A DNA stretch of 64,000 nucleotides from Parietaria judaica (Eukaryota > Streptophyta > Magnoliopsida > Rosales > Urticaceae). Shown here piece after piece: positions 35,225 through 46,517 of this stretch. The stretch lies in assembly GCA_954871525.1 (NCBI GenBank), contig OX940870.1, positions 7,409,501 to 7,473,500 on the forward strand. Reading direction: 5' to 3'. Positions within the stretch are counted from its first letter, which is position 1; each line of letters begins with the position of its first letter. Below the pieces are notes generated by a model that did no database searches, was not told the DNA's origin, and was given only the letters and a program-made list of their open reading frames with translations. The position numbers and the translations under genes were made by a program.

Positions 35225-36343
35225 ATGAAGAACACAGACCCTTCTCGGAAACCGCCGTCCACGGCCACTCTCCGGCGAAAACCCACGGTGAAGATGGACC
35301 CCACCATCTGGAGCAACTTGCCCGACGAGCTCCTGGAGCTGATCCTGTCGTGTCTTCCGCTGAAGACCTTCTTCAACCTCAGGTCCACCTGCAAGCGCTT
35401 CAACCGCATGATCCTCTCTCCCTCCTTCGCCTCCAAGCACTCCTCCGAAACGACGCCGTTCTCGGCTTTCCTCCTGCTCAGCCACCCCCAGCTCCACGGC
35501 CGCTTCGCGCTCTACGACTCCGACCTCGCCACGTGGCGCGACCTCACCGTGTCGTCGCTGTCCCTCTCCCACTCGCCCTCCACCCTGGTCTCCTCCTCCA
35601 ACGGCCTCCTCTGCTTCTCGCTGCCCCACACGGCGTCCTTCCTCGTCTGCAACGTCCTCGCCCGCTCCTCCCGCGCCGTCAAATTCCCGTCCCGCCCCTT
35701 CGCCTTCGAGTCCGTCTCCCTCGTCCCCGCCGCCGCCGCCGGCTACGCCATCCTCGTCATCTCCTCCTCCAACCAGACGCTCCTCTACACCTCCGAAACC
35801 CGGTCGTGGACACGCCCGGATACCTTCGACCCGGCGCTGAACCTCAACGACCGGGGCGTCTTCCACGACGGTCGTCTCTACTACACGACGCACGAGCCGT
35901 TCTCCGTGGCTTCCTTCGATGCGGAGAAGGCCGAGTGGGCGAGGCCGCGCTCCGAGCTGCCGAGCGACGTGACGTTCGCGCGCTTGGTCGCGGGCGACGG
36001 GAGGCTGTTCCTCGTGGGAGGCGTCGGACGGAACGGGATCTCGAGGAGCTTGAAGGTGTGGCGTCTGGAGGAGGAGGGCACGAGGTGGGCGGAGACGGAG
36101 AGCGTTCCGGAGATGATGTGCCAGAAGCTGATGTCGGTGTGCTACCATAATTACCAGCACGTTTACTGCTTCTGGCACCAGGGGACGATCTGCGTAGGCT
36201 GCTACAACTGGCCCGAGATTCTCTACTACAGATTCTCTCGGAGAACATGGCATTGGCTTCCCAAGTGTCCCTCTGTTCCCCACAAGTGGAGCTGCGGATT
36301 CAGATGGTCTTCTTTCGTGCCTCAGCTCTACGCTTCGGTTTGA
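35225..36343 (+). CDS. F-box/kelch-repeat-type protein (At5g43190-like)
   Basis: Substrate receptor of an SCF (SKP1-CUL1) ubiquitin ligase. Single exon, 372 residues from ATG 35225; a second in-frame ATG (MDPTIWSNLP, codon 24) could also serve. The F-box is at about residues 26-66 (IWSNLPDELLELILSCLPLKTFFNLRSTCKRFNRMI). Downstream is a kelch-like beta-propeller region with LVSSSNGLLCF, SETRSWTRP, LVAGDGRLFLVGGVGR and SLKVWRLEEEGTRWAETESV. The conserved C-terminus is YRFSRRTWHWLPKCP. The codon bias is strongly GC-ending, giving long spurious frames on the other strand. It resembles Arabidopsis At5g43190 by recall; the substrate is not known to me. It begins about 260 bp after the right TSD of the hAT element. 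Confidence 0.9.
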   Translation: MKNTDPSRKPPSTATLRRKPTVKMDPTIWSNLPDELLELILSCLPLKTFFNLRSTCKRFNRMILSPSFASKHSSETTPFSAFLLLSHPQLHGRFALYDSDLATWRDLTVSSLSLSHSPSTLVSSSNGLLCFSLPHTASFLVCNVLARSSRAVKFPSRPFAFESVSLVPAAAAGYAILVISSSNQTLLYTSETRSWTRPDTFDPALNLNDRGVFHDGRLYYTTHEPFSVASFDAEKAEWARPRSELPSDVTFARLVAGDGRLFLVGGVGRNGISRSLKVWRLEEEGTRWAETESVPEMMCQKLMSVCYHNYQHVYCFWHQGTICVGCYNWPEILYYRFSRRTWHWLPKCPSVPHKWSCGFRWSSFVPQLYASV

Positions 36344-38011
36344 TTCCTTGTTTTCCCACTTTGTGGGGTTCGGTTCGGTGGGTCGTGAACTTTAGGTACT
36401 TTTACCGAGTCTCTCGTTCGTGCGGGTGCTGAGCTAGTCGACACTCAACACGTAGCGATCGACTTCTTTTTGGTTCAAACGTGCATGCGATGAAGATGAT
36501 GCTTGGTCGATGTTTTTATTTAGATTTAGTTTTATCGACTCTTCAACGATGCTTGAGGGTTGAGATGTATATTTTTCTCGTGTACCACTGACCGACCGGT
36601 TTATTTTTCGGAATTCGGTTCGATTTTTTAATACATTTATGTACTTTTTCTTTAAGTATGGATAATCAATTGCGAATGTGGATCTCGTTCCAAGCAAGAC
36701 ATTAGTGCCCTCTTTCGAAAACTTAATTTCCGGTTCAGAAGTTCGCCTCCGTTTTATCCAAACAACAAAAATCTCCTGAGCCGGTTTCCAATTCTATTTC
36801 GGAAAGAAAAAAGATAAGATAAATTCGGGATATCAAAAATGAAATTAGCGTGTGACATTTGTAATGAAGATGGGCATTTGGTTTGTAAATTAGAGTATTT
36901 GTCATTTACCTATAAAGAGTCCGTATATAATCTTCGGAAAGAAAAAACGACAAAAGAGAAGTCCATGTCTTTAGAGCTCCATAAACGACATAGTTCCTTT
37001 TTGTGCCTTCGCTACTTGTTGTAAACGTAAGTTCCAACTGCCGTATCTAAGAAACTTTTTGTGTGATCCTGGAAGTTTGCAGTTGATCTTTTCTGTTTGT
37101 TTTTTGTTTTTTGTTTAAAATTGATTTTGTGTTAAGCAATAGCTTTCAAATATCGAGGTCTTCCTTGTACACAAGAAACAATTATATTATAAAAAATAAA
37201 CTACTACAAAATCTATCTTGTTTTGGTACGTGATGATAAGAGCGAAGCCTCCAAAGATATAAGGTCAATTTATCAGCTAATTTGTTAAATCAAATCAATA
37301 TCTTTTGCGTCCAACATTTACTTTGTTAAAATTGACACTTCCTTAGACTTTTAACAAAAGATTTCAGAAGCAGAGATGGCTCAACTCAGTATCCATATTA
37401 AAATTAAATCAACGAAATCAAATTTAATTATAACAAGCCTTTATATAAATATATATATATATATAGGCAATGGTATATTATTTTCCATATTTTTTTCCCG
37501 TATAATTCCCAAAGATCAACATCTACTTAATTTAATCAGTTGAAAATTAAAGCAAGAACTTCCAAATTTAATCAATGCTAGATATGAAGTAAGACACGAA
37601 AACTGTCCCATTCGTAAGCATATAAATGATCATCATTATTTCATAAATAAAACTCCTTGCAGTTGCGGTTAATATAAAAATATCAAGATATATCACGCAA
37701 GACACCGAATTAAATACAAAGGTAAGATCAATAATAGCCACAAGATTATTTTAATCACATCTTCATCAGATGAAAACTCAAGTCAATACAAAAACCTATA
37801 ATTATTATATATATTTCCGAGATTGATAAGAAAGACGCATATAAAACGATGCGCACAACTGTAAAATTTTCCGGGAAAACAAATTCAGTGAGGATAAACA
37901 AAGATTTGGCGTATGATAAGTGTAATTCATCTAAGTTTACTATCTTTCCATGGGAAAAAAAATATGAATCAAATAATGTTTCAATTTGTGAATATTAGTG
38001 AGTGTAAGGAC
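36344..38011. other. Intergenic region between the F-box gene and VDAC (convergent)
   Basis: Should contain both 3' UTRs. The small plus frame at 36839-37024 (MKLACDICNEDGHLVCK) has Cys pairs but no family resemblance I can support. The rest is AT-rich. Confidence 0.5.
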
Positions 38012-39716
38012 TTAAGGCTTGAAGTTGAGGGCCAAACCAAACTTGGGATTCTTCTCTAAGGCCTTGGTTTCAAAGGCGCCCGAGACTGTGAGAGAGGACT
38101 TGGGCGTCAGCTGATGCTGCAAAAGAGCCCCGAGATTGCCGTGGTTGTTGAGCTTGGCCTTCACTGTTATGCTACGATCCACGATGTACGAGCATCCAAC
38201 GGTCAAGGTGCTCTCGTTTGTTGAAAACCTTCTTGTAACCTCGCCTACAACGGCCCCTCCGTTCAGCTCACTCAGATGATGCAAGTACGATGCCCTAATC
38301 GTGTCTCCTTTGTCAGCCCTAAAATCCAAAAGGAGAAAACTCATTTCTCTGAATAAAACGTTATCCGTAGCTCCACAGCGAAAAGACTAGGACGAAGAAA
38401 AAATAACAAACTACTCAGGACATAGTCTCCGCCGATCATCAACCCACAGAAAAGAACTTTAAAAAAAAAAAAAGCAAAAAAAAAAAAAAAACTACTACAG
38501 TTTATACTTAAACAAGAACTTACAGAATTACTGAAGAAGTGGAATTTGGTTCGTTCAAGCTAACACCTGCATTGTATTTCACAAATTGTCTCGTAGAAGT
38601 TGAGTAACTCGCTTCGGCACCGAAGGCAATGCTCGGCGTTCCGATGGTGGCCGAGAAGTCCACGATAGGAGAATGATTCAAGGTTGTAGCAGTAGTGAAT
38701 GAGGTATGCTCATGGAGATACTGAACCTCCACCTGCCAAACGAGAAACACACGCGGGCATCAGAGATTTCCATTTCCAGAGACGAAGCAGAAATTCCCAG
38801 ATTAAATAAACTATTCAATAACGGAGACGAACCCTGGCAGAGCTGTAATCGGGGAGTTTGACTGAAGCAAAGGCATTTGTGGAAGGTAAAATATCTGCAA
38901 CGATGAAGGTCGTAGAGATCTGCTCTACTAACACAAATGAATTAGACACCGCATGAAGCATACTACATTATAGAAGAGGGAAAAGAGGGAAGATAAACTG
39001 TACCTTTGCGTCTGTATCCACTTTTACCTGAACTACAGTATCCTTGTGTTTGAATTGTGATATAATATCGCCGGAGAATAAGCCTCCCTTCTTCAACAAA
39101 GTCGAACTGATTGCCTGAAGAAAAAAGGAGAGATTAATCATCGGAACGATCATGGAAGTAGTAGAGCTTAACTTCATGTAACTTGTAAGATAAAATCGCA
39201 GGAAATAAGACATTTGAAACAGTAAACCACTGCAAATTCTAGACCCTCCATATAAAAATTAGCATTTCGCGAGATAATCCGACGCGTTTGAGCAGGCAAT
39301 CGCTTAATCTATCACCAAATGAATCCCAAATCTACAGAGAATCCGGACACATTTTCACATACTCCCTTCAAGTACTAGAGGCGATTTCGATTTCAAATAG
39401 CATTTGAAATTCGTTTGAACAGTTAGTGAACGAATGACCGGAAATGAATACAGTAATCAGAGAAGCAAACGATCAAGATCAACGCAAGCAGATCAGAGAG
39501 CTAGGTTACGTACAGTTCCCGAGTGACTGTGAGACGTGATGGTGACCTTCTGGTCCGTAGCATAGTCCTTCGCGAGTAAATCTGGAGATCAAAACGCGAA
39601 CAAGAAATCAGAGAGAGCGATTCGAAGCCATGGAGAAAGAAGAGAGCAAAAGAGAAAGCGAAACCTCTGGACTTCTTGCCGATGTCGGAGAAGAGTCCGG
39701 GTCCTTTGGCCGCCAT
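38012..39716 (-). CDS. VDAC: Mitochondrial outer-membrane porin (voltage-dependent anion channel)
   Basis: Beta-barrel channel for metabolites across the outer mitochondrial membrane. Six exons join to 277 residues, the usual VDAC length: 39716-39665, 39581-39514, 39114-39004, 38919-38833, 38732-38524 and 38318-38012, all GT/AG and in frame. It starts MAAKGPGLFSDIGKKSRDLL, the plant VDAC N-terminal helix, followed by KDYATDQKVTITSHSHSGT and ISSTLLKKGGLFSGDI. Typical strands include VQVKVDTDAKV, ADILPSTNAFASVKLPDYSS and VEVQYLHEHTSF. The last exon has DRSITVKAKLNNHGNLGALLQHQLTPKSSLTVSGAFETKALEK and ends in GLALNFKP. It converges with the F-box gene. A TATA box lies 63 nt upstream of the ATG, and a tRNA gene lies just beyond on the same strand. 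Confidence 0.95.
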
Positions 39717-39778
39717 TATCTCCGGCGAGAGAGCTTCTCAAATCAATCCAATCCGACTTCGTTCTTGAAGCCTGGGGT

Positions 39779-39786
39779 TTATATAA
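39779..39786 (-). promoter_or_regulatory. VDAC TATA box
   Basis: TATATAAA, in a perfect 16-bp palindrome GGGTTTATATAAACCC (39775-39790), 63 nt upstream of the VDAC ATG. Confidence 0.65.
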
Positions 39787-39863
39787 ACCCTTCTCTTCGG
39801 TTTCTTTTCGACTACGAAATTTCAAAAAAAAAATAAAGTTTAAATTGAAATAAAATGCTTAAA

Positions 39864-39937
39864 TGCTCTCGTTGAGAGTTGAACTCAAGACCTCCCGCTT
39901 ACTAAACGGGTGCTCTAACCAACTGAGCAACGAGAGC
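39864..39937 (-). tRNA. tRNA-Thr(AGT)
   Basis: A complete cloverleaf on minus: acceptor GCTCTCG/CGAGAGC (7 bp), D stem GCTC/GAGC, anticodon stem CCCGT/GCGGG with loop TTAGTAA, variable loop AGGTC, T stem TTGAG/CTCAA with TTCAACT loop, discriminator A at 39864. Anticodon AGT decodes threonine ACU. No intron. Downstream on minus is TTT followed soon by TTTTATTT, usable as a pol III stop. It sits about 78 bp upstream of the VDAC TATA box, same strand. Confidence 0.95.
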
Positions 39938-41816
39938 TTCTGGTCTTTGGTCTCAATTTTTTATTATTAATCAGTATCTTGAAAGTTGTTGACATTAAAA
40001 GGCTCAAATCAGCACACGAGTCTTCGTGTTTTAAAATAATTGATTAGCAAATCCGTTACCTGTGTAATTAGTGGGAGAATCCCATATAATGATTTGTACT
40101 AAATTAAATATATATATATACATATATACTATCTCTTCAATGATTAATTAAGACAACAACCGAACATTTCAGACCAACTACATAATAATCGCGCATAAAT
40201 TATAGAGTGATTCAGATTGGGGAGTCAAATTTGCGAATTAATTGAGTGGTTTGGGTGAAGCATAATAGGCCAAATTAATGTGCAAAATATATAAGCTCAT
40301 AAATCTGTGTGCCTGTTGGTTGGAACATGTACAGAGAGACAAGCAAGAAGCAATGTTTGAGAAGGAACAGAACACAAAGACACAGCAGGTTTGTGCGGTG
40401 GGCTGAGCTGTGACATGTGCACTCACTCAGGAGCGACTGCTTCTTCTTCAATCTTCACTACTTTAATCGATTCTGTTACTTTTATATTTTACACTCACCA
40501 TAGTCACTACTAAAAACATAAAGATACCGTACTAAAAATATTTTGTCATTGTAATTCTCAAGGGTGGTCTTTTTTTATTTATAAATAATTGCGATAGAAA
40601 TATCAAAGTTATATAAAATAGCGGTATATTTTTAGACTTTCAATATGTTGTGTAATATATATGAGAAGTCATGGAATTTCATGGCTACGCTTTTTATTGA
40701 AGTATTTTATATAAAAATTGCAATGAGAAAAAAAAAAAACCTTACTAGTAGATGTTAGGTATAATTTGTATAAATGATGATACATGATAAGCGAATTAAA
40801 GAAAAACACTAGCAAATAGATTTATCGATATCGGTTTGTCGCTTTGATCCGAAAAGTGATTTTGATATCATGTAAAATAGAAAATGTTATCGATTCTCAA
40901 GACACGTCAGACGCTCTGCTTAAAGATTTATTCGACTCCTCTACGTGTATAAGGTTCATTAGGCGAATTAAACCTTCTTAATCCCAATTACCAAAGATTC
41001 ACGACGAAGAAACATTGGGAAGCATGAAAATTAAATTTGCGAAATGAAAAATGAGAGGCAAATTCATAGCTTGTAGAGAGTTTTCAAAAAATGATTTCGT
41101 AATGGTGTGTCGAATGGGTTCGAGGTCACCGTCAATTTAAAGATGCCAAAGGAAGACAAAGAATTGAATCATAATCAATTATGAAATTGAAACATTAATT
41201 ATATATTGCAATTAATTCAAAATATAAGAAATTGAAATCAATTTTCGTAACTTTCATAATCAATATGATCATTATACGCAACTTTTTTGAGCATCGGAAC
41301 AAATTCGGATAATTGAATTAAACTTTCGTTTCGAATGTTCGACGTTTCAACTCACTCGATGCTATATTAATTTTAATTCAAGTTCAATATTTTCTAATAG
41401 TAGAAACATATGAGATGAAATAAATCGAAAACACATATTTCAAAGCGCGAGCGCCTACAAAATTTGAAAATATACTACCCTATTTAAATTTATTTTTTTG
41501 CTTCACCCTATTTTAATTACTTTAGTACTTTTGTAAAAATAAAAAATAAAAATCCTCTTTTATAATGTCGGATTAATTAGTGGCATGAAAAATTAACTTC
41601 TGAATATACTTTTAAGTTTAACAGAGTGAGTAGTGAGTAGAAACTGTAACTGATAAGCGTGTCTGCGCCTTCATAGAAGACTGAACCTTCCATCCATTCC
41701 ATGCACGCGTTTAAAGAGAAGAGACCTTCGCACGTGCTCACACAACTGGGATTTCGATATGCTCAGGAGCCTGCACGTGTCGGCATAGGCCCCACCGGCT
41801 TTGTCCAGGTGTTAAT
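39938..41816. other. AT-rich intergenic region
   Basis: No gene is seen. A G-box-type CACGTG lies at 41773-41778 (in CTGCACGTGTCGG), about 240 bp before the ARM gene start, and a CT-rich leader follows from 41817. Confidence 0.5.
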
Positions 41817-42012
41817 ATGTCTCTCGCTCTCTCAAGTTCTCAAGTTCTCAACTCAATCAATCTCCCATTTCTCTTCTCCTTCACTTCACTCCCTCCCCTT
41901 TACTCTCTCCAAACTCCACACCATCGATCATCGTCTCCGATCGCCGGCGATTTGCAGCGACGCTTTCATGCCGTGACGATTTCGATCACTGAATATCTGC
42001 TTTTGTGTTTCT

Positions 42013-43668
42013 ATGGAGACGGAGAATCGTACGAATTTTTCATTCATGGGACGGAATTTCAGCGATCTGAGCATCGGAAGCGGAGGAGACAACTCCTCGG
42101 CGTTCAGCGACTGCAACAGCGACAGATCCGGCGAGTTTCCGACGGCGGCCTCCCAGAGCAAGCTTCTCCGACTCGCCTGCGCCGCCGAGAACCCCGACGA
42201 GCTGATCCTCCAGCTCGTCGCCGATCTGGAGTCGTGCTCGGTCGAGGAGCAGAAGCAGGCGGCGATGGAGCTCAGGCTGCTGGCGAAGAACAAGCCCGAG
42301 AATCGGCTCAAGATCGCGAAGGCCGGCGCGGTGAGGCCTCTGATCGCGCTCCTGGCCTCCTCCGATCTCCAGCTCCAGGAGTACGGCGTCACGGCGATCC
42401 TGAACCTCTCGCTCTGCGACGAGAACAAGGAGGCCATCGCCTCGTCCGGCGCCATCAAGCCGCTCGTGCGCGCGCTGCGGTCGGGCACGGCGACGGCGAA
42501 GGAGAACGCGGCGTGCGCGCTGCTCCGGCTTTCGCAGATCGAGGAGAACAAGGCCGCGATCGGGCGGTCGGGCGCGATCCCGCTCCTCGTGAACCTCCTC
42601 GAGAGCGGGGGGTTCAGGGGGAAGAAGGACGCGTCGACGGCGCTGTACTCGCTCTGCTCGGTGAAGGAGAACAAGATCAGGGCGGTGCACGCGGGGATCA
42701 TGAAGCCGCTGGTGGAGCTGATGGCCGATTTGGGGTCGAACATGGTCGACAAGGCCGCGTACGTGATGAGCGTCGTGGTGTCGTCTTCGGCGCCGGAGGC
42801 GAAAGCGGCCCTCGTCGAAGAAGGGGGGATCCCGGTACTGGTGGAGATGGTGGAGGTCGGCTCTCAGCGGCAGAAGGAGATCGCCGTCGCGGTTCTGCTG
42901 CAAATTTGTGAGGAGAGCGCCGTCCACCGCGCGATGGTTGCCCGAGAAGGCGCGATTCCGCCGCTCGTTGCGCTCTCTCAATCCGGCACCAATCGGGCCA
43001 AGCAAAAGGTAACATTTTTCGAAAAACCGGTCAATTTCCGATGATTTTTCCGGTGCAGTTGAGCGTTAAAACTCTAGTAGTCGTTGACGTTGCTCGGCCA
43101 GTGCCACCAAGTCAATTTCTCCAAATTCATATATTTTTATATTCCCCATTTTTTTATTAAAAAGAAATATCAAAATGGTAGTGATTGCTGTTTGGCCACA
43201 TCATCTGCTTTCGAATAAATTTCTCGATTCTTTTTCCATCTCGTACGATATCAATGATGCCAATCGCTAAAATAAAATACATGTGGGAAATGGAAATGGG
43301 TCGTTTTTAAGTTTTGAATTTTTCTGTCACGGCCACAATAATTCTGAATTTGTGACCAACTATATTCGAGAGACGTTGCAGATACGTCTTTTTGGTCGGT
43401 GAACTAATGCTTATATCTTGACATACACATCAATGATGAACTACAATTAAATTGTATATATATATAGTATTATACATATTCTTGTTCCTTTCTTGGTGGG
43501 CATGGCTTAGAGTCCCCATCTTGGTTTTGTCGCATTGGCCATGACTGAATATATGGGATTAAAAAAATGGCGGTGGTTTGATGTTTGTCGTTTGTGGTGG
43601 GACAGGCGGAGACACTGATAGAGCTTCTACGGCAACCAAGATCCGGCATCGCCGCTGCCAAGGCGTGA
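42013..43668 (+). CDS. ARM-repeat protein (U-box 4-like, without U-box; At3g01400-like)
   Basis: Two exons, 42013-43008 and 43606-43668, give 352 residues; Arabidopsis ARM-only relatives are about 355. The 597-bp intron has GT/AG borders. It starts METENRTNFSFMGRNFSDLS after a CT-rich leader. From about residue 60 to the end it is a stack of ARM repeats with the plant PUB-type signature: NRLKIAKAGAVRPLIALLAS, YGVTAILNLSLCDENKEAI, GAIKPLVRALRSG...KENAACALLRLSQIEENKAAI, GAIPLLVNLL and EGAIPPLVALSQSG. The tiny last exon gives AETLIELLRQPRSGIAAAKA. There is no U-box, so no E3 activity of its own is expected; it is presumably a protein-binding scaffold. Coding DNA is very GC-rich at third positions. 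Confidence 0.92.
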
Positions 43669-45033
43669 CGTGTCAGAGCAACCACAATCATATACAATAC
43701 ACAATCATCGTATTTTTCTGTTTTTTTTTTCGCGAAACCAACAAAAAAGAAAAAGTAAAAAGAGACCTCAAGTTGTAAATATTTGTGTAATAGAGAGAAG
43801 AGTTTTTTAATTTCAAAAAAAAAAAAGAGAGAAGAGTTTTTTGTGATATTTGTAAAATTTGTGATGATGGAATATCGAGAGCTTAATTCCAATTTTTCTC
43901 CTTTTTTTTTGTTTGTTTATGTTGTTTTTTAGGTTCGGACTTCTGATTATCTAAAATTCGTATTATATTAAAAAGTAATTGCATAAAAATAATATATCTA
44001 TATGATTGGGATTGGGAGGTGTTAATTAAGTATAATTTAAGTTTTAAAAAAGACACGCCTATACTTGTGTGAAAAATGATATAAATAATATATACAATTT
44101 ACTTGCACTATTGCCATGTTGGATACTTGGATTGGAGTTACTAGGTTAATGCAATAAAATAGATTATTAGGATTAATTATTAGGATAAAAAATTCAATTA
44201 GACTTAGATAAATTTAATTATTTTTGTAGACTTAATTGATAATATCTTATTAAAAGGAAGAAAAAAAAAAAGGTGAACTAAGCATAAAGTAGAGAGGACA
44301 TTTCTGTCAAGTACGCCTATAAAGAAGGAAACCAAGAGGGTGTCTTGGGGGTAAAAGAGTAAATATTCGTAGGAAAAGGTCCACGAGGTAGGCGTGCATG
44401 AGGATTTTGATTGATGCAGCAGGGCCCACTTTGGAGGACCGAGCAAACGTGGCCAACTTTTCTTTCCAATCTCCATAAGTAACGGCCTTTAAAAATCTGA
44501 TTTTATTTTTCTTTGAGATTTGACATAATGTCGTTTAAGAGCCACGTGTGCGATTTCAGTTATCACAGCAGTTTGTCGTTCAGTCCCATCAACTTTGGGG
44601 TCTCTCAGTGGGCCCCACAAGTATTCGTGTTTGGCTTTTCTCGTGTTGTGTTTCCTCTCTTTCGCGAGTCTCAAATTAGATCATTAATGCCCCTAAGCAG
44701 CGTGGTTAGGATGCTAATCACTTTTCATATGGTGTCTGATCATGTGAGTGTATATAATTAATAACTAATAATATACTAATAATATGATTAGCTTTGCTTT
44801 CACAGTCATCCATGATCGAATAAAACATCTTGTCACTAAATATAAAATACGATAAATGCTTTTAAATATTACTATATTTAATCCGCACTTGATTATATAA
44901 ATTTTTAAGTCCTTCTTCTTTCACCTGATTTTAGTAATAGGTTTTAAAACTATTTGCAAACAATTATGTGTATTAATTAAACCTCTTATTTTAACTCGCT
45001 TATAATCTGCCTAGTCTACATGTTATAATATAA
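43669..45033. other. AT-rich intergenic region
   Basis: No gene can be supported. The stretch includes the 3' UTR of the ARM gene. The frame at 44513-44761 has no family features. Confidence 0.5.
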
Positions 45034-45649
45034 GAGAGCTTAATCTAATTAGCCATTCAATGTTTTAAATTGTTAATATAGCCATTGTTTGGTTAATTTT
45101 GTGCCATAGCCAATAAATCACATTAACCATACAAAATGACTTATTTATCCTTATTATTAATAATATTAAAATTAAATTTTGAATTGATAAATTTATTTAT
45201 TATTTATTATAATAATTAATAATTAATACGAAATTATTTTTATTTTTTTAAAAAGTAATAAAATAATAAATTGGGAAACAAATATTTGAATTCTAAATTT
45301 GAGAATAAATTTCAAATTTAAATATAATTTTTTTTTTCACTTTTTAAAATAAAAATTCAATTTTTTAAGAAACATTAATTCGAATTAACCATATTAATAA
45401 TTTAAAAAAAATTAATTAAAAATATTAATCATATCATACGTTTACACAAATAAATACGAAGAAACCAAATAACATACATTTATAATTCGATTTAACATAC
45501 ATTTACACGAATAAACTAATAAACTTACATTTACAATTCGAATTAACACACCCTTACAACACGAATAAACAAAAATTACACAAATAACATACATTATAAA
45601 AAAAATGATTGCCAAAACACGAGGGGCATTTAGGGGTTCTTATGCTTGG

Positions 45650-45807
45650 CAAGCGATCAACACGACGTGAAGTCGCAACGCTGATGATCCGCTGCCTCGT
45701 GGAGCGCCGCCTCGCCGCCGGCGAGATCCGCGCCGTGACGCCGCAGGCCGTGCTCAAGTCGTGACGCGCTGTGTGGAAGGACTGCAACGAGAACACGACG
45801 TACCTCA
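45650..45807 (+). pseudogene. GC-rich captured fragment, source not recognised
   Basis: On plus the DNA reads as protein through MIRCLVERRLAAGEIRAV and TPQAVLKS, then a TGA, then RAVWKDCNENTTYL in the same frame. The GC-ending codon use is like the host genes here. I could not name the source gene. It lies head-on against the ATP synthase piece, so two unrelated fragments seem to be joined near 45807-45815. Confidence 0.5.
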
Positions 45808-45814
45808 TGGTGTG

Positions 45815-46024
45815 GCGGAGAGCTCGGAGGCGTAGGAGAGGACGAAGTTGACGGTGAGCTTGGCAATGGTCGTCGACGTAGTCGGAGGACGGGGCTTCAT
45901 GAAGGAGAGAGGGGTTTCAGAGGCTCGATGACGTTGGGGATCACCTTCTCCCATGCCTCGGCGAAGCCCGAGTCGCTGGCCTCCGCCAATACCTCGCTTT
46001 CGCCGTCGATTCCGGCGCTGCATC
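45815..46024 (-). pseudogene. Captured fragment of mitochondrial ATP synthase delta' subunit gene
   Basis: On minus, one frame reads EVLAEASDSGFAEAWEKVIP then NVIEPLK. After a frameshift near 45914 another frame reads TPLSFMKPRPPTTSTTIAKL then TVNFVLSYASELSA. Together these match the N-terminal region of the plant nuclear-encoded F1 delta' (bacterial epsilon) subunit, typically with WKK(L/V)IPN, TP-SFM-PRP-TPS and KLTVNFVLPYASEL. The piece stops before the ATPase core region and carries a frameshift, so it cannot make the subunit. Its place inside a MULE marks it as transduplicated host sequence. Confidence 0.8.
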
Positions 46025-46517
46025 TCGAACGATGAGCTTCACGACGTGGTCGCGTGGGCATCCATGGATCTCAAGTTCTCACTAACGCCTTCGCCTGCTG
46101 TTCTTCGCATCACCTTCTCCTTCCTCGCGATGCTGATGATGATGGTGTCGCTTGATCATCTCTCTCTTGAATTTTAAAAAAATTCCTTGTAAAACTGTGT
46201 TGAATATCATGCCATGAAGATAGGGATATATAATTAAATAATATTTTAAAATAAAATTACCTAAAAGCATGGAATACATTAACAAACTATCCTATTCCTA
46301 CGTAAAACTAATATAGGAAAATCAATATTAATAATTATTTACATACTTTATTAATACTGAAAATAAAAAAAACAGTTTACATAATTTATTAATATTAAAA
46401 AGAAAAAAAAACGATGGGCAATATTGGGATAGATATTTCAGCTTTCAATGTCACATCATCAAGATTGGCTATTTTGATAAGTAATTTCATACGTCTGATA
46501 AATGTAAATTTAAACGT

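Larger units (their letters stand above)
45034..46517. mobile_element. Mutator-like element copy 3 (Pack-MULE), right end approximate
   Basis: The left end carries the family motif (TTAGCC, ATAGCCATTG, TTTGGTTAATTTTGTGCCAT, AGCCAATAAATCACATTAACC) with 21 bases outside the first TAGCC, as in copies 1 and 2. Near the right end, GGGCAATATTGGGATAGATA and CACATCATCAAGATTGGCTATTTT align with the matching part of copy 2 (GGGCATTATAGGAATAG...CACATCATGTTAATTGGCTA). The last bases are diverged and no TSD was found, so the right boundary is a projection. The AT-rich internal repeats (45420-45600) resemble those of copies 1 and 2 and lead into GC-rich cargo (45640-46160). Confidence 0.7.

Noticed and set aside
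35219..36283. Long minus-strand open frame opposite the F-box gene
   Set aside because: It arises from the GC-ending codon bias of the real gene; its translation is low-complexity Gly/Glu/Arg/Val without any family features.
41817..43015. Long alternative frames on both strands over the ARM gene
   Set aside because: Shadows of the GC-rich coding strand; the plus frame 42013-43044 alone has ARM repeats.
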